From Acidovorax sp. (GTDB lineage: Bacteria; Pseudomonadota; Gammaproteobacteria; Burkholderiales; Burkholderiaceae_C): 11,453 bases of DNA. Shown one piece after another: positions 1-6,147 of the stretch (positions within the stretch are counted from its first letter, which is position 1; every line of letters starts with the position of its first letter). Position numbers and translations under genes: made by a program. Under the pieces are notes generated by a model, which saw only the letters and a list, made by a program, of their open reading frames with translations, was not told the DNA's origin and made no database searches. The DNA lies in assembly GCA_030150585.1 (NCBI GenBank), contig JASLFM010000171.1, positions 1 to 11,453 on the forward strand. Reading direction: 5' to 3'.

Positions 1-596
1 ATCTGGCCGCCCATGAGGTCGGTGAGCAGCGGGGCCGAGCCCTTGTAGCCCACGGCCTCGGCCGTCACATGGGCCTGCTGGCCCAGCATCAGCGCAAAGA
101 AGTGCGGCAGGCTGCCCGTGGCGGGCACGCCGATGTTGGCCTGCTGCGGGTTGGCGCGCAGCCAGGCCAGCAGGTGCTGCAGCTCCTTCACGGGCACGGC
201 CGACGACACGGCCACGCCGAAGACGTAGCTGTTCACCTCGCTGAGCGGCACGAAGTCCCTGGCCGGGTCGTAGCCCACGTCGGCCACCACCATGGGCGAG
301 ACCACCATCACCGCCGGGTTGGCCAGCAGCAGCATGGGCTGGCTCGCGGGGGCCGCCTTCACATACTGTGCCGACACGCGGCCGCCCGCGCCCACCTTGT
401 TCTCGACGATCACGGGGCTGCCCAGCGCGGCCTGCAGCTTGTCGGCCACGATGCGGGCCACGCGGTCGCTCGACCCGCCGGGCGGGTAGCCCACCACCAC
501 GCGCAGGGTGGCGTCCTGCGCCAGCGCAGGGGCTGCGCCCAGCGGCGCGGCGGCCAGCAGGGCAGAACGGGTGAGGAAATGGCGGCGTCGCATCAT
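1..596 (-). CDS. Bug/TctC-family periplasmic solute-binding protein, 3' end beyond the window
   Basis: This is the first 198 codons of a tripartite-tricarboxylate-transporter type (Bug family) extracytoplasmic receptor; full family members are about 320 residues, so the C-terminal third lies left of position 1. The protein starts MMRRRHFLTRSALL, a signal peptide with an RRxFL core that resembles a Tat signal, and the likely cleavage is after PALA (residues 23-26). The mature part opens with LRVVVGYPPGGSSDRVAR, the usual Bug ligand-loop motif, followed by VENKVGAGG and later a GVPATGS segment, both typical of the family. The start at 596 is supported by AAGGAG at 604-609, seven bases upstream; an ATG at 593 is the alternative. 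Bug proteins bind small carboxylates or aromatic acids in the periplasm. No membrane subunits are visible, and orphan Bug genes are common in this order. The ligand cannot be predicted. It is divergent from a MarR-type gene, a likely regulator. Confidence 0.93.
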   Translation of the reverse strand, partial: MMRRRHFLTRSALLAAAPLGAAPALAQDATLRVVVGYPPGGSSDRVARIVADKLQAALGSPVIVENKVGAGGRVSAQYVKAAPASQPMLLLANPAVMVVSPMVVADVGYDPARDFVPLSEVNSYVFGVAVSSAVPVKELQHLLAWLRANPQQANIGVPATGSLPHFFALMLGQQAHVTAEAVGYKGSAPLLTDLMGGQ

Positions 597-644
597 GGCA
601 GGGCTCCTTCGGGTTTGGCCGCACTGTACGCAGAGCCCGCACAA

Positions 645-657
645 TTGTTTTAATCAA
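645..657. promoter_or_regulatory. Operator-like palindrome between the Bug gene and marR
   Basis: The sequence TTGTTTTAATCAA is a 13-bp imperfect palindrome: TTG-TT-AA-CAA is symmetric, with mismatches only at the centre and at positions 4 and 10. It is the AT-rich part of the 82-bp divergent gap. TTGATT on the minus strand could serve as a -35 for the Bug gene, and TTTAAT (649-654) as a -10 for marR. A TTG...CAA palindrome overlapping both promoters fits a MarR-family operator. The assignment to the adjacent regulator is inferred. Confidence 0.5.
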
Positions 658-678
658 CCGATCTGAGGAATTTCCCGC

Positions 679-1239
679 ATGCCGCCGCCCGGGCCTTCGC
701 CCCTTGCCGACCCGCAACACCCTGCCGAACTGCTGCTGTACCGGCTGGCCAAGCTCGCTGCCGCCTCGGGCCGGCTCGTCACGCGGCTGTGCGAGCGCCG
801 CTACGGCATCACGCGGCGCGAATGGGGCGTGCTGATGTGGCTCGCGCAGCAGCCGGGGCTGCAGCCCTCGGCGCTGGCCGAGCGGCTGGAGCTGGACCGC
901 GCGCGCGTCTCGCGCGCCATCGCCTCGCTGCAGGCCAAAGGGCTGGTGCACCGTGCCGCAAGCCCACGGCACCGCAGCCAGGCGGCGCTGCACCTGACCG
1001 AGGCCGGCACCGCGCTGCACGCAGACCTGTGGCCCCAGGTGCGGGCCATCAACCTGCAGCTGGCCGAAGCGCTCGGCGCCGAGCGCCTGCAGCAGCTCGA
1101 CCAGGGCCTGGCCGCCCTGCAGCAGCAGGCGGCGCGGCTCGAAAGCCACGACCCCCACGCGACGGACGCAGCCCCCTACTACCCGCCGCGCCGCGCGGGC
1201 AGCCGCCGCCTCGGGCGGCGCGGCTCGCCCCCGGCCTGA
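679..1239 (+). CDS. MarR-family winged-helix transcriptional regulator
   Basis: The 186-residue protein has the MarR layout: an N-terminal helix (about 15-40), the recognition helix-turn-helix LQPSALAERL...RVSRAIASLQAKGLV (61-90), and a wing ending in LTEAG (91-110). A C-terminal dimerisation helix rich in Leu and Gln follows (about 115-155). The last 30 or so residues (157-186) are a Pro/Arg/Gly-rich tail without family counterpart, probably disordered. MarR proteins usually bind palindromes as dimers and release them on binding a small aromatic or phenolic ligand. The start is supported by TGAGGAA at 664-670, eight bases upstream. Its divergent partner is a Bug-type binding protein, so control of that gene and of itself is the natural guess. 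The ligand is unknown. Confidence 0.9.
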   Translation: MPPPGPSPLADPQHPAELLLYRLAKLAAASGRLVTRLCERRYGITRREWGVLMWLAQQPGLQPSALAERLELDRARVSRAIASLQAKGLVHRAASPRHRSQAALHLTEAGTALHADLWPQVRAINLQLAEALGAERLQQLDQGLAALQQQAARLESHDPHATDAAPYYPPRRAGSRRLGRRGSPPA

Positions 1240-1269
1240 TCGCGCGAATCCGCCCCGCCAGCCCTTACC

Positions 1270-2190
1270 ATGGAAAGCATGCCCGACACCTCCCTGCCCG
1301 CCATGGTGCTCGACCTGCTCGCCGCCAGCGGGCAGATCATCGGAATCTTCGACGAGAACGATGTGCTGCGCTTTGCCAATGCGGCCTTCGAGGGCGCCTT
1401 TCACCTGCGCCCCGACGGACGCAGCACCTGGCTGGACCTGATGCGCGCCAACCACGCGCACCAGCGCGGTTCGGCGGTGGACTCCGACGACTTCGAAACC
1501 TGGTTCGCCTCCACCAAGTCGCGGCGCGGCAAGCTGCCCTACCGCGCCTTCGAGGGCAATTTGCGTGACGGACGCTGGCTCTGGATGACCGAGACCACGC
1601 TGGGCAATGGCTGGATGCTGTGCGTGGCCAGCGACATCACCGCCCTCCACCAGGACCACCGCTCGTTGCGCATGGCCTACGACCAGGCCCTGCGCTCCGC
1701 GCAGAGCGATGCGCTGACGGGCCTGTCCAACCGCACGCACATCGTGCAGCAGGCGGACCGGCTCATCGACCAGGGCCGCCCCTTCGCGCTGGTGCTGCTG
1801 GACCTGGACCATTTCAAACGCATCAACGACCGCTACGGCCACTCGGCGGGCGACGAGGTGATCCGCGACTTTGCCCGGCACCTGCAGGCGAGCACCCGCC
1901 GCGCGGACGGCGTGGGCCGCGTGGGCGGCGAGGAATTCACCCTGCTGCTGCCCGGCTGCGACCGCGCCGAGACCGAAGTCATCGCAGCGCGCCTGTTCGC
2001 GCGCGTGCGCGCATCCCGCCCGCTGCACGATGCGCCGGACCAGGGCTACACCGCCAGTGCCGGCCTCGCGCTGCTCCGGCCGGGCGAAAGCGCCCGGCAG
2101 TTGTACAACCGCGCCGACCAGGCGCTGTACCGCGCCAAGGACGCGGGACGCGACCAATGGGCCTGGGCAGAAGGCACGGACCCGGGGTGA
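1270..2190 (+). CDS. PAS-GGDEF diguanylate cyclase
   Basis: The 306-residue protein should make cyclic di-GMP from two GTP. Residues about 12-126 look like a PAS sensor (IIGIFDENDVLRFANAAFEG at the start, WLWMTETTL and ITALHQ at the end), joined by a short helical linker to a GGDEF domain (about 140-300). The catalytic domain has DALTGLSNR (147-155), DLDHFKRIND (178-187) with the metal-binding Asp178 and the guanine-binding Asn186, and an intact active-site GGEEF (219-223). R210-x-x-D213 lies exactly five residues before GGEEF, so the product-inhibition I-site is also intact. There are no membrane segments, so it is a cytosolic sensor; the signal is unknown. No clear ribosome-binding site precedes ATG 1270, and ATG 1279 in the same frame is an alternative start. 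It follows marR by 30 bases, so co-transcription is possible. Confidence 0.94.
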   Translation: MESMPDTSLPAMVLDLLAASGQIIGIFDENDVLRFANAAFEGAFHLRPDGRSTWLDLMRANHAHQRGSAVDSDDFETWFASTKSRRGKLPYRAFEGNLRDGRWLWMTETTLGNGWMLCVASDITALHQDHRSLRMAYDQALRSAQSDALTGLSNRTHIVQQADRLIDQGRPFALVLLDLDHFKRINDRYGHSAGDEVIRDFARHLQASTRRADGVGRVGGEEFTLLLPGCDRAETEVIAARLFARVRASRPLHDAPDQGYTASAGLALLRPGESARQLYNRADQALYRAKDAGRDQWAWAEGTDPG

Positions 2191-2293
2191 GCCGGCCCTG
2201 TCGGGAAGCACGGAAGCCCGCCGCCAACCGCGCGGCGCCTTGATCCAGGGCAAGAACGCCGGGCTTGCGCGGGGCGCCGCTGGCCTACCCTGC

Positions 2294-2299
2294 GACAAT
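2294..2299 (+). promoter_or_regulatory. Possible -10 element for hemE (GACAAT)
   Basis: GACAAT lies eight bases before the hemE ATG, which would give a leaderless or near-leaderless transcript. TTGCGC at 2265-2270 is the best -35 candidate, but the 23-base spacing is too long. No Shine-Dalgarno sequence precedes the start codon. This is a weak call. Confidence 0.2.
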
Positions 2300-2307
2300 C
2301 CACGCCC

Positions 2308-3405
2308 ATGAGCTTCGCCCCCCTGACCAACGACACCTTCCTGCGCGCCTGCCGCCGCCAGGCCACCGACTACACGCCCCTGTGGCTCATGCGCCAGGCG
2401 GGCCGCTACCTGCCTGAATACAAGGCCACGCGCGCCAAGGCGGGCAGCTTCATGGGGCTGGCGACGAACGTGGACTACGCCACCGAGGTCACGCTGCAGC
2501 CCCTCGAGCGCTTCCCGCTCGACGCGGCCATCCTGTTCTCCGACATCCTCACCGTGCCCGATGCCATGGGCCTGGGCCTGTCGTTCGCCGAGGGCGAGGG
2601 CCCGCGCTTCGCCCGGGTGGTGCGCGACGAGGCCGCGGTCGACGAGCTCGCCGTGCCCGACATGGACAAGCTGCGCTACGTGTTCGACGCCGTCACCAGC
2701 ATCCGCCGCGCGCTCAACGGCCGCGTGCCGCTGATCGGCTTCTCGGGCAGCCCCTGGACGCTGGCCTGCTACATGGTCGAGGGCAAGGGCAGCGACGACT
2801 ACCGCCTCGTCAAGAGCCTGATGTACGCCCGCCCGGACCTGATGCACCGCATCCTGGCCGTAAACGCCGATGCCGTCGCCGCCTACCTGAACGCGCAGAT
2901 CGACGCCGGCGCGCAAGCGGTGATGATTTTCGACTCGTGGGGCGGCGTGCTGGCCGACGGTGCATTCCAGCAGTTCAGCCTGGCCTACACGCGGCGCGTG
3001 CTGGCGCAACTGAAGCGCACGGGCGTGGATGGCACCGACGTGCCGCGTATCGTCTTCACCAAGGGCGGGGGCATCTGGCTGCCGGACATGAAAGACCTCC
3101 AATGTGAGGTGCTGGGCCTGGACTGGACGGCGAACCTGGGCCACGCGCGGGCCATCGTAGGCGGCTCGAAGGCATTGCAAGGCAACATCGATCCCAACGT
3201 GCTGTTCGCGCCGCCCGAGCGCATCGCCGAACAGGTACGCGCCGTGCTGGAGAGCTTCGGCACGCCCCACACCGACCGCGCCACCGCGGGCCCCACGCAC
3301 ATCTTCAACCTGGGCCATGGCATCAGCCAGCACACGCCGCCGGAGCATGTGGCGGCGCTGGTGGAGGCCGTGCACACCCAGTCCCGGGCCATGCGCCAGG
3401 GCTGA
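2308..3405 (+). CDS. hemE: Uroporphyrinogen III decarboxylase
   Basis: HemE removes the four acetate carboxyl groups of uroporphyrinogen III to give coproporphyrinogen III in cytosolic haem synthesis. At 365 residues it is full length. The substrate-binding motif WLMRQAGRYLPEY (26-38) supplies Arg29 and Arg33. FSDI (77-80) carries the catalytic Asp79, GFSGSPWTLACYMVEG (144-159) has the conserved Tyr155, FDSWGG (208-213) has Ser210, and NLGHGI (334-339) has His337. All the expected active-site residues are therefore present. The ATG at 2308 gives the normal N-terminus, although no Shine-Dalgarno sequence is visible. The gene is followed directly by the 629-bp DnaA-box region; the first DnaA box begins five bases after the stop codon. 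Confidence 0.98.
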   Translation: MSFAPLTNDTFLRACRRQATDYTPLWLMRQAGRYLPEYKATRAKAGSFMGLATNVDYATEVTLQPLERFPLDAAILFSDILTVPDAMGLGLSFAEGEGPRFARVVRDEAAVDELAVPDMDKLRYVFDAVTSIRRALNGRVPLIGFSGSPWTLACYMVEGKGSDDYRLVKSLMYARPDLMHRILAVNADAVAAYLNAQIDAGAQAVMIFDSWGGVLADGAFQQFSLAYTRRVLAQLKRTGVDGTDVPRIVFTKGGGIWLPDMKDLQCEVLGLDWTANLGHARAIVGGSKALQGNIDPNVLFAPPERIAEQVRAVLESFGTPHTDRATAGPTHIFNLGHGISQHTPPEHVAALVEAVHTQSRAMRQG

Positions 3406-3409
3406 GCAC

Positions 3410-3418
3410 TTATGCACA
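3410..3418 (+). promoter_or_regulatory. DnaA box 1 (TTATGCACA)
   Basis: A perfect match to the TTATNCACA DnaA-box consensus, five bases after the hemE stop codon. It is the same variant as box 3, 345 bp downstream. Confidence 0.6.
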
Positions 3419-3424
3419 ACGGCA

Positions 3425-3439
3425 GGGCGGCGGCCGCCC
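3425..3439 (+). terminator. GC-rich hairpin after hemE, possible terminator
   Basis: GGGCGG and CCGCCC form a perfect 6-bp stem around a 3-base loop (3431-3433), 20 bases after the hemE stop. A second short stem, CTCGC/GCGAG, follows at 3449-3462. Neither has a T-tract, so if hemE transcripts end here it would not be by a classical intrinsic terminator. Confidence 0.3.
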
Positions 3440-3497
3440 CGGCCCGCGCTCGCGCCGGCGAGGCACGCCTTGGGATGGCTGCGGCGCAACTTGCTTG

Positions 3498-3510
3498 CAA
3501 GTGGTTGATT
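3498..3510 (-). promoter_or_regulatory. IHF consensus site 1
   Basis: CAAGTGGTTGATT reads, on the minus strand, as a full match to the IHF consensus WATCAANNNNTTR. It lies between DnaA boxes 1 and 2. A degenerate counterpart around TTGATT (3840-3845) sits at a similar place between boxes 3 and 4. Bending by IHF at origins is established in E. coli; binding here is inferred from the motif only. Confidence 0.4.
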
Positions 3511-3600
3511 TCAAAGGACTTCACTGGCTTGCCCCTTTTTCGCGCAATCCAGCAAGAGCACGTGTTTTCAAGGCTTGCAGGGGAATGGCCGGGAGATTTC

Positions 3601-3660
3601 AACAAAGTTATCCACAGAATTTTTGGACTACTTGCAAAAGTCTTCAAAAATCAACAACTT
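3601..3660. other. AT-rich segment, candidate unwinding element
   Basis: By count, 18 of 60 bases are G or C (30%), while the flanking genes are very GC-rich. It includes DnaA box 2 and runs into IHF site 2. Runs such as AATTTTT and TTCAAAAATCAACAA make it the easiest part of the gap to melt. A second AT-rich patch is 3831-3860 (8 of 30 bases G or C). No copy of the E. coli 13-mer was recognised. Confidence 0.4.
3608..3616 (+). promoter_or_regulatory. DnaA box 2 (TTATCCACA)
   Basis: A perfect DnaA box of the high-affinity TTATCCACA type, within the AT-rich segment and inside the 19-bp exact repeat shared with box 4. Confidence 0.65.
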
Positions 3661-3661
3661 G
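3649..3661 (+). promoter_or_regulatory. IHF consensus site 2
   Basis: AATCAACAACTTG matches the IHF consensus WATCAANNNNTTR at every defined position. It begins 33 bases after DnaA box 2 and has a near-identical counterpart at the same distance from box 4. Confidence 0.45.
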
Positions 3662-3754
3662 CATTCGAAACCGCAGAAAGAACTGCGAGTCCGGTACCGC
3701 CCCTTAGCACAAACCCGATGCGTTTTCCCTCTTGACGCGTTCGCGCCGTCTGAC

Positions 3755-3763
3755 TTATGCACA
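3755..3763 (+). promoter_or_regulatory. DnaA box 3 (TTATGCACA)
   Basis: A perfect consensus DnaA box, identical to box 1 including the following A. It marks the beginning of the second motif series. Confidence 0.6.
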
Positions 3764-3942
3764 AAAATCGTGATGCAGCGCAATATCGCCACCCACCAGC
3801 CCTAACCGCCCGGCTCGCGGTGCACGCTCGCAAAGATGATTGATTCATAAGGATTTTTTCGACATGCCCAATTCGCGCGCAATGTGTCCGGGCCCAGCAA
3901 CCATGCGGGTTTGGCAGGCCTGCGGACAGGATTCCCACAAAG

Positions 3943-3951
3943 TTATCCACA
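3943..3951 (+). promoter_or_regulatory. DnaA box 4 (TTATCCACA)
   Basis: A perfect DnaA box inside copy B of the direct repeat, 83 bases upstream of the priA start codon. Confidence 0.65.
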
Positions 3952-3982
3952 GAATGCGTGGATTACTGAAGAAATCGCGTTA

Positions 3983-3995
3983 CATCAAGCACTTA
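3983..3995 (+). promoter_or_regulatory. IHF-like site 3 (one mismatch)
   Basis: CATCAAGCACTTA matches WATCAANNNNTTR except for C at the first position. It is supported mainly by lying 31 bases after DnaA box 4, as IHF site 2 lies 32 bases after box 2. Confidence 0.3.
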
Positions 3996-4034
3996 GCCAC
4001 TATTCCGCCAATTGAAGTGAGCAGGCAGCCCTAA

Positions 4035-6116
4035 GTGCAAGCCATCGTCCACGTCGCCGTCCAGACGCCCGCGCACAGCGCCATGGGCGATCTGCTGAGC
4101 TATGCCAGCCCCGCGCCGCTGCCCCCCGGCACGCTGGTGCGCGTGCCGCTGGGTGCGCGCGAGGTGCTCGGCGTGGTGTGGGAGCCCCCCGAGCACGAAG
4201 CCCCCCCGCCGCCCCAATTGCGCTGCGTGGCCGGGGTGCTCGACGGGCTTGCGCCGCTCGATGCCGGCTGGCGCCGCCTTGTCGCCTTCGCTGCGCGCTA
4301 CTACCAGCGCGGGCTGGGCGAGGTGGCGCTGGCCGCGCTGCCGCCCCAATTGCGCGACCTGACCGCCGAGCAGCTCGCGCGCCGGCTGCGCCGGCCCGCA
4401 GGCCCGGTGGCGGGCGATGGCGTGGTCGAATCCATCGCGCTGAGCCCCGAGCAGGAACAGGCCTGCGCACAGATCGCCGCCCAGCCCGGCCCCTTCCTGC
4501 TCTACGGCAGCACCGGCAGCGGCAAGACCGAGGTCTACCTGCGCTGCGTGCAGGCGGCGCTGGAGGCCAATCCCGCCGCCCAGGCGCTCGTGATGGTGCC
4601 CGAGATCAACCTCACGCCCCAGCTCGAGGAGCGCTTCCTCGCGCGCTTTGCGCCGCGCTACGGCACGGGCAGCGTGGTGAGCCTGCACAGTGGCATGACG
4701 AACCCGCAGCGCCTCAAGAGCTGGCTGGCCGCGCACAGCGGCGCGGCGCGCATCGTGCTCGGCACGCGCATGGCGGTGTTCGCCAGCCTGCCGGGCCTGG
4801 CCCTGATCGTGGTGGACGAGGAGCACGACGCGAGCTACAAGCAGCAGGAGGGTGCGCGCTACTCGGCACGCGACCTGGCGCTGTGGCGCGGGCGCGAGCA
4901 GGGGGCCAAGGTCATCCTCGGCAGCGCCACGCCCTCACTGGAGAGCTGGCACGCCAGCAGCCCCGAGGTGGGGCGCTACCTGCGCCTGGGCATGCCCAGC
5001 CGGATCGGCGCGGGCGCCCTGCCGCGCGTGCGCCTGGTGGACATGGCCCAGCAGCCGCGCGGAGCGGTCTTTTCCCCTCCGCTCGTGCAGGCCATCACCG
5101 AGCGCGTGGAGCGCGGCGAGCAATGCCTGGTGCTGCTCAACCGGCGCGGCTTCGCGCCCGTGCTGCACTGCCACGAGTGCGGCTGGAAGAGCGACTGCCC
5201 GCACTGCAGCGCGCACCAGGTGTTCCACAAGATCGACCGCACGCTGCGCTGCCACCACTGCGGCACCACCCAGCGCGTGCCGCGCGCCTGCCCCACGTGC
5301 GGCAATCCCGACATCCTGCCCCTGGGCCGGGGCACCGAGCAGCTGGAGGAGCAGCTCGCCGCCCTGCTGCGCAACGTGATCACGCCCGAGCGGCGCGCGG
5401 CGCGCGTGGCACGCATCGATGCCGACACCACCAAGGCCAAGGGCGCGCTCGAGGAGCAGCTCGCCCAGGTGCACCGCGGCGAGGTGGATGTGCTCGTGGG
5501 CACGCAGATGATCGCCAAAGGGCACGACTTTCGCCGCATCACGCTCGTGGCGGCCGTGCAACCCGATGGCGCCCTGTTCAGCAGCGACTTCCGCGCGCCC
5601 GAGCGGCTCTTCGCGCTGCTGCTGCAGGCCGCGGGCCGGGCCGGGCGCGATGCGCGCTACGTGGCCGCCCAGGGCCATGCGCCCGAAATGTGGGTGCAGA
5701 CCTGGCACCCGGACCACGCGCTGTTCGCCGCGCTGCGCCGCCACGACTACCCCGCCTTCGCCGCCCAGCAACTGGCCGAGCGTGCCAGTGCGGGCATGCC
5801 ACCGTTCGCCTACCAGGCCCTGGTGCGCGCCGACGCGCGCACGCAGGAAGCTGCGCAGGCCTTTCTGCAGGCGGCGAGCGACGCCGCGCGCGAAGCGCAG
5901 CTGCCGGGCACGGAACAGGTATTCCTTTTCCCCCCCGTTCCGCTGGCCATCCAGCGCGTGGCCAACGTGGAGCGCGCGCAAATGCTGCTGGAGAGCGAGA
6001 GCCGCGCCGCGCTGCAGCGCTTCCTGGCCGCATGGCAACCCGTGCTGCATGCGCAGCGCAGCCAGCACAAGGGGCTGATCCGCTGGCTGGTGGACGTGGA
6101 CCCACAGGCCATCTAG
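4035..6116 (+). CDS. priA: Primosomal replication-restart helicase PriA
   Basis: PriA is a 3'-to-5' superfamily 2 helicase that recognises stalled forks and D-loops and reloads the replisome away from the origin. The 693 residues (E. coli: 732) show the full layout. There is an N-terminal 3'-end-binding region (VHVAV...GTLVRVPLG), Walker A GSTGSGKT (158-165), and Walker B DEEH (261-264). Eight zinc-binding cysteines follow in four CxxC pairs: C379/C382, C388/C391, C406/C409 and C419/C422. The late helicase motifs are GTQMIAKGHDF (489-499) and RAPER...AGRAGR, and the C-terminus is RWLVDVDP. The start is a GTG: an in-frame TAA at 4032-4034 lies directly before it, and the conserved VHVA segment excludes the ATG at 4083. 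The Shine-Dalgarno sequence is weak. It lies immediately downstream of the DnaA-box region and converges with the transporter gene. Confidence 0.97.
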   Translation: MQAIVHVAVQTPAHSAMGDLLSYASPAPLPPGTLVRVPLGAREVLGVVWEPPEHEAPPPPQLRCVAGVLDGLAPLDAGWRRLVAFAARYYQRGLGEVALAALPPQLRDLTAEQLARRLRRPAGPVAGDGVVESIALSPEQEQACAQIAAQPGPFLLYGSTGSGKTEVYLRCVQAALEANPAAQALVMVPEINLTPQLEERFLARFAPRYGTGSVVSLHSGMTNPQRLKSWLAAHSGAARIVLGTRMAVFASLPGLALIVVDEEHDASYKQQEGARYSARDLALWRGREQGAKVILGSATPSLESWHASSPEVGRYLRLGMPSRIGAGALPRVRLVDMAQQPRGAVFSPPLVQAITERVERGEQCLVLLNRRGFAPVLHCHECGWKSDCPHCSAHQVFHKIDRTLRCHHCGTTQRVPRACPTCGNPDILPLGRGTEQLEEQLAALLRNVITPERRAARVARIDADTTKAKGALEEQLAQVHRGEVDVLVGTQMIAKGHDFRRITLVAAVQPDGALFSSDFRAPERLFALLLQAAGRAGRDARYVAAQGHAPEMWVQTWHPDHALFAALRRHDYPAFAAQQLAERASAGMPPFAYQALVRADARTQEAAQAFLQAASDAAREAQLPGTEQVFLFPPVPLAIQRVANVERAQMLLESESRAALQRFLAAWQPVLHAQRSQHKGLIRWLVDVDPQAI

Positions 6117-6147
6117 GCTGCAGCACCTGTGCAATCAACGCAGGCAG

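Larger units (their letters stand above)
3602..3661 (+). repeat. Direct repeat, copy A (DnaA box plus IHF-like site)
   Basis: This begins with the 19-mer ACAAAGTTATCCACAGAAT, identical at 3937-3955, and 27 of the first 31 bases match copy B. Similarity then weakens, but an ATCAA..ACTT block recurs 47 bases in (46 in copy B). Each copy therefore carries a DnaA box followed about 32 bases later by an IHF-like site. The conserved spacing suggests duplication of a functional module. Confidence 0.75.
3937..3995 (+). repeat. Direct repeat, copy B (DnaA box plus IHF-like site)
   Basis: The counterpart of 3602-3661, offset by 335 bp: the identical 19-mer, then TGGATTACT against TGGACTACT, then CATCAAGCACTTA against AATCAACAACTTG. 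It ends 39 bases before the priA start, so it could also influence priA expression. Confidence 0.75.
3406..4034. other. Gene-free hemE-priA interval with origin-like architecture
   Basis: This 629-bp stretch has no convincing gene. It contains four perfect TTATNCACA DnaA boxes (3410, 3608, 3755, 3943), all on the plus strand, two perfect and one near IHF consensus sites, and segments of about 27-30% GC (3601-3660, 3831-3860) amid coding DNA that is far richer in GC. By my estimate under equal base frequencies, about 0.02 TTATNCACA matches would be expected in 629 bp on both strands. DnaA boxes plus IHF sites plus an AT-rich element is the known layout of bacterial oriC; titration (datA-like) or reactivation (DARS-like) loci use the same parts. 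The motif order repeats in two halves, suggesting a tandem duplication. The role as origin is inferred: betaproteobacterial origins are usually placed beside dnaA, which is not in this window. Confidence 0.6.

Noticed and set aside
3993..4001. Fifth DnaA box, TTAGCCACT
   Set aside because: Two mismatches to TTATNCACA; too degenerate to count.
3412..4034. Several frames of 63-107 codons in the hemE-priA gap (for example 3412-3735 and 3840-4034), two of which share a KVIHR..GLL peptide
   Set aside because: The shared peptide is simply the translated DnaA-box repeat; no ribosome-binding sites, and composition unlike neighbouring coding DNA.
3406..4034. Plasmid-type iteron origin
   Set aside because: There is no Rep initiator gene nearby, the repeats are DnaA boxes rather than iterons, and hemE and priA are chromosomal housekeeping genes.
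4935..6134. 399-codon minus-strand frame opposite priA
   Set aside because: Shadow with low-complexity composition and no ribosome-binding site or motif.
6117..6147. Bidirectional terminator between priA and the transporter gene
   Set aside because: Only a broken 4+4 bp pairing (GCTG..CCTG/CAGG..CAGC) without a T-tract on either strand.
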